Source: Apodospora peruviana (lineage: Eukaryota; Ascomycota; Sordariomycetes; Sordariales; Lasiosphaeriaceae). Taken from it: a stretch of 64,000 nucleotides of DNA. Location of the stretch: assembly GCA_033439685.1 (NCBI GenBank), contig JAUEDM010000006.1, positions 2,542,001 to 2,606,000 on the forward strand, given 5' to 3'. Below the pieces are notes generated by a model that was not told where the DNA came from, made no database searches, and was given only the letters and a program-made list of their open reading frames with translations. Positions 10,577 through 20,291 of this stretch are shown here, in pieces. Each line of letters starts with the position of its first letter. The stretch's first letter is position 1. The position numbers were made by a program, and so were the translations under genes.

Positions 10577-12152
10577 GGATATTTTGTCCGAGGAAGCGAC
10601 AACTTCTCCGGTTTCCCACCGTCGATGTGGCGGTAAGGACAAGAAGCAACCACGGAAACAACTCGGTACGGAACTGTCCTTGAAACTTAAGTGTAGCTTG
10701 TGGCACTTGCTGGATGGGCAGACGCTTCAACAACTCCTTCGTCCCAACGGCAGGACTTTGAAAACGGACACCATGTGGACGTATTGTGCCTCCTCGACGA
10801 AGCAAGTTCATCAAGCGTCTGGGCCCGGGCGCAGGGTCCCAGGGCATTGGGCCCTTCCTACCTCTACCCAGGCCAAGGCTAAGAAACACAACCAGGCTCC
10901 GCCGGGTGCGGATCCAGACGATAGGGCTTTCCGAAAGCCGTGAGGAATCAAGAAACAGACCAGGGTGAGCCGTGAGGGAAATATTCATCATACCCGCCAC
11001 CATTTCGGTGAGAGGGTGGATGGGTGGATTATGCTCGACCTGAGCAGCTCGGTGTCCCTCGGTGAGTGGACTCCAATCTCCAATATACGTGATCCCAGGA
11101 TGTTGGAAAAAGACACCTAACATCACTCGTCATGGGCTCCCTCTGTGGCGGTGGGGGCTTCTCTCACAGTTTAGAGTTTGAACCAATGTTGAGCTGGTGG
11201 TTGCCGGTAGCTGCTGGAAGTCTCTACTCCTGCCGTGCATGTTGCATGTGCATGTCCCGGTGTGTGCTTCTCGAAGAGCCGCTCCGTGCTGAGCTGGTCT
11301 GGCCTGCATTTCATAAGGCCGTTTCAGCGGCAGCTAATAAGCTAGCCTAGCAGCTGCAGATTCAGAGTTTGTCTCGTAGTGTCCGCTTTTTGTTTCGATT
11401 CACAGGTGACGGCAAGCTCTGTTAGCTTCATCTCGGTCTTATTCCCGGCCCAAGCTGGACGACAGACCCGCAGCCTCGACTCGAGCACAGCAACGTCATC
11501 CCGGCCTCGTCCTTTCGATGACGAAAGTAGGTCAGTACCTGCAGGCAGGTCGCCACCCTGAGCTTTCCCTGAGTGGTGAGTCGCCCCAGTGGTGGCTGCC
11601 ATCTCTCGAGGGTTGAGGGGTGAGCCACGTACCGGAGCTTCCACAAAGGGGAAGACATGACGGAGCTTCATGAAAGGGAAACTTGGATCGGCTCGGGACA
11701 TCAGAGACGTCAACAAAGTTCACACCGTCGTGCCATCGAGTTCGCCGTGTCCGGGCAGTCCGGGCAGCCGCGAACAGGAAACCAGACCGGCTCTCTCTGC
11801 TCTTTCCACTTACCTGATAGTGGCCCCCACGGTCGAATTGGTTGTCGTACATGTAAGGCAAGCGCTGGGTAGCTCTCGACCGACTTATTACCTTACTTTA
11901 CTCCTGGACGGCCGCCACTGCCACTGGCGTGGGATTCGCTGACACCGCATCCCTGGATTGTGGTCTTCTGACCTCCTTCTACGTGGGTCGCCTTGAGACG
12001 ATGGAGCTTCTTTGATCCTGTTGTCGACCAGAATCTAAACAAACCGACATTATCAATACTAATAAATCCAGTCCTTTCTCCCCTTCGTCTCGATTTTTGT
12101 GCTTCAGTTGTCGTTCTCTTCCTCTGTCAACCCATAGATAAGCAACACCAGG

Positions 12153-13829
12153 ATGCCGTTCTTCAACAAGTCAGCGCCGAAGGGTGCGGTCGCTCCCAAA
12201 CCGGAGGCAGCGGCCTCGCCATTGGTTTCTGAGCAGAAGATCACCTTCATCGCCATCTGGCTCGGTATGGTGGCCAGCGTCGGTGGCTTCATGTTCGGCT
12301 ATGTGAGGTAGGTCTCCCATATTGCACCCTGTCGCTCCATCAGCCAATGTACTGACAACGTCTACCCCAACAGTGGTCAGATCTCGGGTTTCTTCGACAT
12401 GCATGACTTCGCCAGACGCTTCGGAGACAATATGGAATTCAACGCTGCCCGTCAGGGTGCCATTGTCGGCCTCCTCCCGGCCGGCTGTCTGTTCGGCTCT
12501 TTGATCGCCGGAAAGATTGCTGATTCTCTCGGTCGTCGGATGTGCATTTCCGTTTCGGCCCTCTTCACTTGCGTCGGCACCATCATCGAAATCTCCTCGA
12601 CAACTTCATGGGCTCAGTTCGCGGTGGGTCGTCTGGTAACCGGCTTCGGAATTGGCTCGCTCTCTGTGGCGGTGCCCATGTACCAGTCCGAGTCCAGCCC
12701 TGCGATTCTCCGCGGTATTCTCATCTCCTGCTACCAGCTCTTCATCACTCTTGGCATCTGGACTGCCGAGATGATCAACTACGGCACCCACACCATGAAC
12801 AACTCCGGGTCGTGGCGTATTCCCAACGGTATCTCCTTTCTGTGGGCGCTCATCCTCGGTGGTGGAATATTGCTCCTCCCCGAGTCTCCCCGCTTTGCCT
12901 ACCGGGCGGGCCGCGAGGAAGAGGCTCGTAACACGATCGCCCGTCTCGCCGGCCTCGCCCCTGATGCCCCGTCGGTCAACATGCAGATTGACGAGATCCG
13001 TGAAAAGCTAGAGGAGGAGAGAGCCGGTGCCGAGACGAACTGGTACGAGATCTTCACGGGACCTCGCATGTTGTACCGCACCCTGCTCGGAATAATCCTC
13101 CAGACCGGCCAGCAGTTGACGGGTGCCAATTTCTTCTTCTACTACGGAACCACAATCTTCAGAGCCACCGGTCTTAGCGACAGCTATGTTACTCAGATCA
13201 TCCTCGGATCCGTCAACGTGGGATGCACCTTCGGCGGTCTCTATGTTGTACGCAGCTGTGGCAGGCGTAATGCTCTTATGATTGGTGCCGCCTGGATGAT
13301 GGTGTGCTTCTTCGTCTACTCTTTCGTCGGACAATACAAGCTTGATGCGGAGAACCCCCAAAACACGCCCGAGGCCGGCAACGTTCTCATCGTCTTTTCC
13401 TGCCTGTTTATTGCCGCTTTTGCGACTACATGGGGTCCTCTCGTCTGGTCCGTGGTCGCCGAGCTCTATCCCGCCCGGTACCGTGCGCCTGCCATGGCCA
13501 TCGCCACCGCGAGCAACTGGTTCTGGAACTTCATGATGAGCTTCTTCACTCGTTTCATCACTGATTCGATCCACTATCTCTACGGCCTGGTCTTTGCCGG
13601 CTGCTGCGCCGCTCTCGTTATTATTGTCTTCTTCTTCCTCATCGAGAGCAAGGATCGCACCCTTGAGGAGATTGACACCATGTACTTGCTGAAGGTTAAT
13701 CCCATCACCAGCAGCAAGTGGAATGCAGGAAGCGGGAAGGTCTCCGGCAGCTCGAGCGCTAGCAACACGAGCAAGAGAACTTCCGTACATGGCGAGCAGA
13801 ATCAGTCGGAGGGTGGCTTCACAGCTTAG
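12153..13829 (+). CDS. MFS monosaccharide (hexose) transporter
   Basis: Exons 12153..12307 and 12374..13829, 536 aa, one 66-nt intron. Sugar-porter signatures are all present: KIADSLGRR between helices 2 and 3, the helix-4/5 segment ending VPMYQSESSPAILRG, PESPRFAYRAGREEEA after helix 6, QQLTGANFFFYYGT in helix 7, WGPLVWSVVAELYPARYRAP in helices 10-11, and ESKDRTLEEIDTMYLL before a short serine-rich tail. About 12 membrane helices, plasma membrane. The helix-1 motif normally GYDTG reads GYVSGQISGFF, so the usual acidic residue is absent. That also occurs in some divergent transporters or sensors of fungi, and I cannot tell transport from sensing. The N-terminal 20 residues are alanine/proline-rich and cytosolic. 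Confidence 0.93.
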
Positions 13830-14180
13830 AGCGAAGACGTTGTAGCCACATCGCGTATAGTGTGGAGGGTGGAAAACCGGTGCATTGTTGAGCCGATTGT
13901 TTGGCGGGTCTATTCCGTAACTAGATGTCTATACCCTTTATTTTGGTATTCCTTAAATTCATGATCATTTACGGTGAGGCGCTTTTGAGGACAGGAAAAG
14001 GGAAACCCTTAGAGTACATTATACTTATACGGCGTCGACCGCAAGGTTTGGAAGTTGGACTTATTAATAGTCTATGGTCAATAGAACCATTGCGATTGGC
14101 AGCATATATGCGGTAGTAATGATCTTGGGTTGTGCACACAACTTAAGTACTTGCATTTAATCTACCACCTAGACGATGGC

Positions 14181-14349
14181 GTAATTCCCAGTACAACGAA
14201 TATAGCCAGTATGTAGTATGGTTGTGGTAGGAAAATGATGATGATAGAGAAAGGAAACGCAGAGCTTACACTTCCTTAAGAGGTGCGTGCCTCGCGCTAA
14301 GACTTATCTAATATCTTATTTAATCTATTTAGCGTTTGGGCCGTGCGTT
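14181..14349 (-). mobile_element. Truncated copy of a short TIR element (MITE-like)
   Basis: Begins GTAATTCCCAGTACAACGAA and matches, over about 160 nt with scattered changes, the reverse complement of 15109..~14950. Shared landmarks are ATGGTTGTGGTAGGAAAA, CACTTCCTTAAGA and CTTATCTAAT. It ends abruptly where the larger inverted-repeat arm starts at 14350, so it looks truncated by that element. Confidence 0.6.
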
Positions 14350-14692
14350 GTAACAACATGTGTATGGGTGTCCTTGACGACACAAGAACTACAAGAGTGT
14401 CTGTTGCTCTACAGAGCCACAAAGGGGTTAGGTCTCAGGTAGGGGGTAATCACAAAGAATATTTGTTCCAAAGAACACACACGATGCGCAGTTGACACAA
14501 CAACTATTGCTAAAGTACTTGTATTGATTACTGCCGTAATAAATCCATCTTCGAGAGTACCAGACTCTCGCAACCATATAGGAATGCTACAGCCAATAAG
14601 GATGGACCCGGCCTTTCGTGCCAAGCCGTCGGGACCGCCAGACAGCCGTTGGCAGCTGTTTCCAGCTGTTCCAGCTGTTACCGGGTGCTAAC
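14350..14692 (+). repeat. Left arm of large inverted repeat A
   Basis: Pairs with the reverse complement of 15196..15556. Near-identical blocks include ACAGAGCCACAAAGGGGTTA, GTAGGGGGTAATCACAAA and TACTTGTATTGATTACTGCC. The inner end is more diverged but still shares CGGGACCGCCAG and GGTG(C/T)TA. Many transitions separate the arms, so the copy is old. Confidence 0.75.
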
Positions 14693-14718
14693 CTTCTTGG
14701 CCAATCCAGGTTCGTAAC

Positions 14719-14786
14719 ACTTGCCAGGATCTGGAAACATTATTATAAATACCTTTAAAGGCTTTATTTGAATAAGAAATAGCCGT
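14719..14786 (+). repeat. Left arm of inverted repeat C
   Basis: Contains TTGCCAGGATCTGGAAAC followed by an A/T-rich run, TACCTTTAAAGGCTTTATTT. It matches the reverse complement of 15638..15700 with about ten differences. Confidence 0.7.
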
Positions 14787-14838
14787 TGTATCTGCTATAT
14801 ATTACTGAAAGTATTTATCTTATTATGGCGCTGCTGGT

Positions 14839-15109
14839 GTAATTCCCAATACAATGAATTAGAGCAGTATGCAGTTGATGCAGGAAAAGCTGGCTTACTA
14901 ATGTGGCTGGTGGCTAGCTTGATGATGACGGTGGTTGGCTGGCGCATGCTAGCGCACAGGCCAAACACTAGATAGATTAGATAAGCCGTAGCGCAGGGCA
15001 CACACTTCTTAAGGAAGTGCAAGCCCTGCAATATTCTCTTCTAATACATTATCCTTTTCCTACCACAACCATACTGCATTAATAGCTATATTCGTTGTAC
15101 TGGGAAATA
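14839..15109 (+). mobile_element. Short terminal-inverted-repeat element (MITE-like), about 270 bp
   Basis: The left terminus GTAATTCCCAATACAATGAA and the reverse complement of the right terminus GTATTTCCCAGTACAACGAA are inverted copies. The match continues through AGCAGTATG / TGCAGTATG. No coding capacity is seen. Its right half recurs, inverted and truncated, at 14181..14349, so it is a repeated family. No clear target-site duplication is visible. Confidence 0.6.
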
Positions 15110-15195
15110 CGTGTTACGAGCTCAGATTGGACAGCAGGGCTAACACCTGGCAGCGGCCGGTGGCGGCCGCCCGGCGGTCCCGAGGACAGTGAGTG

Positions 15196-15556
15196 CGGGA
15201 CAACAGAGCTAACACCTGGTGGCAGCTGCCTGGCGGTCCCGAGGACCCGAGGAGTCGGGACTGCGGGACGAACCCGGGGATCCGTGTGTTCGGGACTTCG
15301 GGTCCATTTTTCATTGGTGGTAGTATTTCTATATAGTCGCGAGAGTCTGGCACTCTCTGGGGGATTTATTACGGCAGTAATCAATACAAGTACTTTGGCA
15401 ATAGTTGTTGTGACAACTGCGCATCTTGTGTGTTCTGTGGAACCGATACATTTGTGATTACCCCCTACCTAAGACCTAACCCCTTTGTGGCTCTGTGGAG
15501 CAACAGACTCTTATGAGCCTTGTGTTGTCAGGGCTACCCCATACAGAGGTTGCTAC
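15196..15556 (-). repeat. Right arm of large inverted repeat A
   Basis: Reverse-complement partner of 14350..14692. Just outside it, 15144..15186 duplicates its GC-rich inner end (CTAACACCTGG ... CGGCGGTCCCGAGGAC) as a direct repeat. Confidence 0.75.
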
Positions 15557-15637
15557 AGTTAATATAACTTTTAATAAGTTTAAAATGTCCTTTTAAGCAA
15601 AATAAACACTAAGTTTGTACTTACTTTAATAGTACGC

Positions 15638-15700
15638 CTTTTTTTTATTTAAATAGAGCTTTGGAAGGTACTTATACTAAGGTTTCCAGATCCTGGCAAA
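15638..15700 (-). repeat. Right arm of inverted repeat C
   Basis: Reverse-complement partner of 14719..14786, sharing GGTTTCCAGATCCTGGCAAA. The order A, C, element, A', C' is not a simple nested palindrome, so at least two insertions or rearrangements are needed. Confidence 0.7.
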
Positions 15701-16025
15701 GGAGTGCCTACAGTTTAGCAAGATGTTTCCTACAGTCCTTCGAGACCACCTCTTGAAGAGAGAGCGGGTGAGATCCCGAGTTGCCCTCTGGGTATGGTCG
15801 AATGTGAAAGTGATCGGCAGACTTTTGCGTTATCTGGTGCTTTGGCGTGGGTTGGTTGGAGCTCATAAAGACCAAGCTGGATTGTATGGAATGGATGTCT
15901 TGTCGAGCAGCACTACTAACTAAAAAAGAGGATAGAGAGGCGGCCCATATCTTTCAAATTCTTATCTTCACAATGAAATGTACCTATCTGCACGTACTGT
16001 TCGGCAACTGGAAATATATTCAAGT

Positions 16026-19000
16026 TTACAACACCATTTGCCAAGTAACCTTCTTATCCCTCATCATGCTCAACGTGCCCCCAGGGAGGAACTGCTTGTC
16101 CACCAGGCTCAGCCCGCCGTAGGTCTCCATCAGCTCGTCGACGTACAGGGCTAGGAACCATTTGTTTTCTGGGGTGAGCGATAACCGCCGGCTCGGATTA
16201 GCTTCTTGTGTCATCTGCCGCCCACCAGACGAGAAGCCGCCGCGTCCTCTGGCTCGTCCACCGCGGAAACCGCCTCTTCTGATGGCTGAGCTGCTCCCCT
16301 GGGTATTAGAATCGTCGTCGTTTTGGGCATCACTTAATGCGTCAAGGATCTCCTTGCTGAGTTTGATGGGTTCCTTTCCAGGGACCGAGAGCATGTTGCT
16401 GTACATCTTGTGGAGGTTCATGCTGTTGCGCTCGCGGAACCGGCCGAATTCAGTGAGCGACATGAAGGTTTTTGCTTCAGACGGGACTATTGCTGGAGTT
16501 CTGGTGTTAGTGTTGCTGGCGCTGTCGCTGTCATCTACACTGGTATCATCGTCGTCATCGTCGTTATCTTCTGGTTTGTTTCCTTCCTCATCGTCGTCAC
16601 TATCATCCGACTCGTCCTCATCCAGACAGATGGACCGCAGACGAGATTGCCGGCGCCACTTGGGCAACTCGTCGAATGTCGTCTTGTGAGCGCGATATTG
16701 GTTGAACTCGCGCAACAGAAACGACCGGATCTCGGATTCGGCGGAGGTGGTGATATTTTTGCGGACGAGGAACAGCGGGACGAACGGGTTGCGCAGCCCG
16801 AGCCCGCCAAGCTGTTCCGGTAAGTAGATGAATGCGTCGGGTAGGTTGGCAGATGATGGGAGATTGAAGCGGGATTGGATCATCGATTTGAGGTGCTCAA
16901 CAACGCTGCCGGTAGGAAATAACTTTTTCAACATCCGCGAGTACGTATCCAACACCGCGTCCACATGCTCGCTCCCGAGACAGAACGCCGGCTCGCCGAA
17001 TGTATGGCTGAAGAACCGACCGATGCAGCTGTTCCACGTCAGAACCCATGCCAGCACGCTGCTGCAGCCCTTGAGTTGCTTCTCCAGCTGGTCCAGGTGC
17101 GCACCCATGCGCGCTTGGTCGATGGCCCATTTTCCAGACTCCGGGTCGAGAGATAAGAACCCAACCGTCACCGGGCCCTGGGGCAACGTCTGGACGATGC
17201 GCGGATCTCTCGCGGCCGAGCTGCCATGCAGGTAGACCGACCCGGTCTTCTTCCTGTTGAACTCCAGCCCGAAAACCTTGGCATACGATTCCATGCAGGT
17301 CCAGGCTTGCGCGCTGACTTCTGGCTCTCCACAGAACCAGATGTCGTCGTGCAGCCGGTACAGCAGGATACCGGTCTTGCGGTTGACGGCGATGTCCATG
17401 AATGACAGCACCAACTCGCCGATCAGCTTCTCCGAGGCGTGCGCCATCGGCACGCCCCTCATCCGCGTGCGCGGGCCCAGCTGTGGCCGGTAGTCGGACG
17501 CCGCGTCCAGGTTTAGCGGCGCCTCGAGGTACTTCCGGAAGAAGTCGATCCAGTCGTCTTCGAAGCCGACATATCGCATGACAGCGTAGATTGTGCTATG
17601 TGGGATGCTGGTCCCATACCTGGATAGTAATGGAGGTTAGCGATGGGTGTAGAGAGGGATGAGTCAAGGTCTTACGCACCACTGCATATCCGTCTGCACA
17701 AGAGCAACGGGTCCGCTAGCATCAGACGGCGACTCGTAGGTCACGCCCCGTAGACGATGGATAAGCATCTCTGTCGTGATCTGGCGCAGGAGCATCTGCT
17801 TGATGTTCCCCTGTTTCGCATCGGGCTTCTTGGGAGTTTTGCTGTACCAACCATCATCGGACTCGTCCTCACTGTTGTCATCAGCATCGTTGTCGTACTG
17901 CTGTGCGCCATCAAATAATGAGGTCTCGCTGCTCGGAAGCTGCGACAGAAAGAATGTCTCTAAGTAGGTCGATACCCGTTCCTGCTCGACGGTTTCGTCG
18001 GCCCTCATCGTGCCGTCTGTGTAGTACTTCTGCCTGTCCTTATCTCTCTGAGACGGCTGCGCATGGCCGTCTAGGTGTCTGCTGATGACGCTCGTCATGA
18101 AATCCTTGAGCGCGGACTTCATGATATTGCACAGCTTGACTCCAATGAACTGGACAAAGATCATCTGCAAGATGTCATCGTCGGCCCAGATTCTATACTT
18201 TCCATTCAGACCGACACGCGGCATGATGGGGATACCATGTTCGCCGGCATCCCAGTGCCACCGCTTCAGATCCGAGAATCGCATATTGAGCACGTCGGCA
18301 ATCTCGTCCTTGGCGACGTCGCTCTCTAGGAAGTCCTTCAAGATGGCTCGCTTCTCGTCACTGAGGATGTCCTCAGTCAGCAAGCCTTGGATGCAGCTCG
18401 TGAGCGATGCCTCGTTGAATGGGGCCGTCTCCGTCATCAAGCTGTGGCTTGATAAGGCGACCTCAGCGCGTAACAGTCGTAAAGCCTCCCGGCTCTCTTC
18501 GTTAGGGAACAGCGAGTCGAGGAAGTTCTCAATCTCTCCCTCACTCGTCTCCAACGGCTTGAAGACCACAGATTCAAACTTCTCGACAAGGTCACTCAGG
18601 CGCTGGCGCCGGCACTCGCGCTCGACAACTTCGAACGAGTCGGTATCTGAGTCCGTAGGCAGACCTGCTGACGGCTGCTCAAGCGATGATTGTTCCATCC
18701 ACTCTGTAACATCAAACTAGGTGTCAGCAACACAACCCAGTACGATTAGGGGCGACCCAAAACAATCATACCAGTCAAAAGACGTGAATACAGGTGTGCC
18801 ATGTCAAGCTTGCGACTCTGCACATCGAGCTTGGCGCGGAGTTGGCGATCAAAGTCGGCCAGCTTGGACTCGGGAATCGAGGCATCGTACCGTGACTGGT
18901 CCAGCCAGCGCTCAACATTGCCGAGGGACTTGTCTTTTGACGCGTCCGGGTTGAGTTCCTTGTATCCGTCTAGTAGATAGGCTAGCCGATCTCTCGGATC

Positions 19001-19135
19001 AGAGGCGACGCGGGCCTTATCGAGAAAGTCGCGCTTCCGGCCCTCATACGAGTTGCGGCGGGAGTCCAGCTCCCGAATCTTGGACAGGCTGATGTTCTGA
19101 AGAGTCTTGGAGAGAACTGACATGGGAGAAGCCAT
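16026..19135 (-). CDS. rvt: rvt: domesticated single-copy reverse-transcriptase-related protein
   Basis: Exons 19135..18772, 18703..17680, 17619..16026; 993 aa. Both introns are short with consistent phases, and the second splits a tryptophan codon inside RT motif A. Motifs in order: VALVQTDMQWYGTSIPHSTI (motif A, Asp460), MRGVPMAHASE (motif B, ~516-526), YRLHDDIWF (motif C, Asp554-Asp555), GLEFNRKKTGSVYL (motif D, ~580-593). The three catalytic aspartates are intact. The N-terminal ~120 residues are charged and helical, consistent with the N-terminal coiled coil of the family. A long acidic insertion lies between the fingers and motif A, as rvt proteins have there. The C-terminus has a poly-acidic tract and an RGG-type segment (RGGFRGGRARGRGGF). 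There is no integrase, RNase H or endonuclease domain and no flanking LTR, so it is a host gene and not a retrotransposon. Start 19135 is preferred; 19153 and 19123 are in frame. Confidence 0.9.
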
Positions 19136-20291
19136 TGTGATAGAAGAGATCACCCGGATTACTGGTGAGGGACGGCGTAGGAAGAAAAGGTCTGCAATTG
19201 GCAGTTAATCGCCAAAGAAAGGCGAAGCGTTGCTGGATGCTGGATGATACAACTTCATATCGTCATCACACAAGGTGTCGCCCATTTTATAACAGATTCG
19301 AAAAGGATTCACGCCAAGGCACAGATTCTGTGGCAGGACAGCGTCGTGATGAAAAGAAGGTCGCGGACATTAAGAGAGCGCAAAAAGAAGGAAAAGGAAT
19401 TGAACTGTCGACAAGGGGCCGCTCCAAGGGCGCAGTATACTGTCATAATAGACTTTGCATGGCATCCTGAAGGGCGTTGGGGTTGAAAGGACCGTACATT
19501 TGATGTTGACCATTTGATTCCATCCGTGTCTTTTTCCCCATGGCCTCAAGGCAGAAGTGCAGCAGAGGACGATTGCACTTCAACCACTGGATGAGATGAC
19601 ACGGTCACGGTAAATAGTAGCCATCGAGTACTTTACAGAAAACCTGGAAGATCCTTGTCTGTGACATCTTCTGCGTCGGCTGCTGGGGCTTGAGACGGTA
19701 TTTACAAGGCATCGTTTGTTGCTGAAATAGGTATTTCCAGGATGTCTACCAGGAGTCCTGAGAAGTCCCGAGCTGGGGCCCTTGTAAAAGTACTCGATGT
19801 CTACTATTTACCGTGGACTCCCAGGTCTTCTTCAGGCCGTCTTTTGTTGTTGATGTTATCCACGGTTGTTCTGCTATCGTCCGGGGGGTGCCAAGGCTGG
19901 GGAAGGTGAAAGAAGCCAGAGGCGGTGAACAAAGGTGCATACCAGGCTTGATCTGGTTAGCTTCCTACGGATCACTCGCCTGGGTCCCTGCAGTTTTGAC
20001 CGGTAGCTATCTAACCCCAAGTGGGGGTTGAATACCTTAACGGGGGCAGCTTCCGACGGCCAGCTTTGTCAGATGGTGTCACAGCGGGAAAAAGTTAATT
20101 TTTCTTCCCCACCATTGCCTGTGGACACCCTGGAGCTACCCAAGTCCTGGAGCATCTCAACGCCGGAGCTTCAGCCCTCCGCAAACCGGACCCGGGACAA
20201 GAGACAACCACCACCAAGTCCACCACTGAACTTGAACATCGCAACACGCATGCGGGGCCCAGTTGACCCCCCGACCACAGTCTGAAACATA
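19136..20291. promoter_or_regulatory. Divergent rvt / AROM intergenic region
   Basis: About 1.15 kb shared by two divergent genes. It contains the 32-nt inverted repeat listed below. I looked for Gcn4/CPC1-type TGACTCA sites and see none here; one TGACTCA occurs inside the AROM coding region near 20385. The segment 20130-20291 is C/A-rich and is the likely AROM leader. Confidence 0.5.
19606..19815. repeat. Inverted repeat, arms ~32 nt, spacer ~145 nt
   Basis: The left arm 19606..19637 (CACGGTAAATAGTAG, then CATCGAGTACTTT) and the right arm 19783..19815 are reverse complements with one substitution and one inserted base. The arms could pair or could be the ends of a small element. No coding content between them. 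Confidence 0.75.

Larger units (their letters stand above)
9202..12152. other. Gene-poor region upstream of the sugar transporter
   Basis: A 2.9 kb stretch with no gene I can identify with confidence. It contains the purine tract at 9857-9960 and a possible short gene at 10253-10576 (both listed). The last 150 nt (12000-12152) are pyrimidine-rich and form the likely 5' leader of the transporter. Minus-strand open frames at 9476-9787 and 10485-11126 lack motifs and are probably chance. Confidence 0.45.
13830..16025. other. Repeat-rich intergenic region between transporter and rvt
   Basis: Transporter 3' region to about 14160, then a mosaic of inverted and direct repeat fragments (14181-15700, listed individually), then the rvt 3' flank. 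Local AT-rich patches (14735-14820, 15560-15665) lie between repeat arms. Frames such as 15095-15457 run through repeat arms and are not genes. Confidence 0.7.

Noticed and set aside
13008..13790. 260-aa minus-strand frame over the hexose transporter
   Set aside because: Antisense shadow of conserved transporter sequence.
16026..19135. Interpretation of the RT gene as a retrotransposon
   Set aside because: No integrase, RNase H, endonuclease, LTR or poly-A tail; spliceosomal introns and rvt-specific motifs argue for a host gene.
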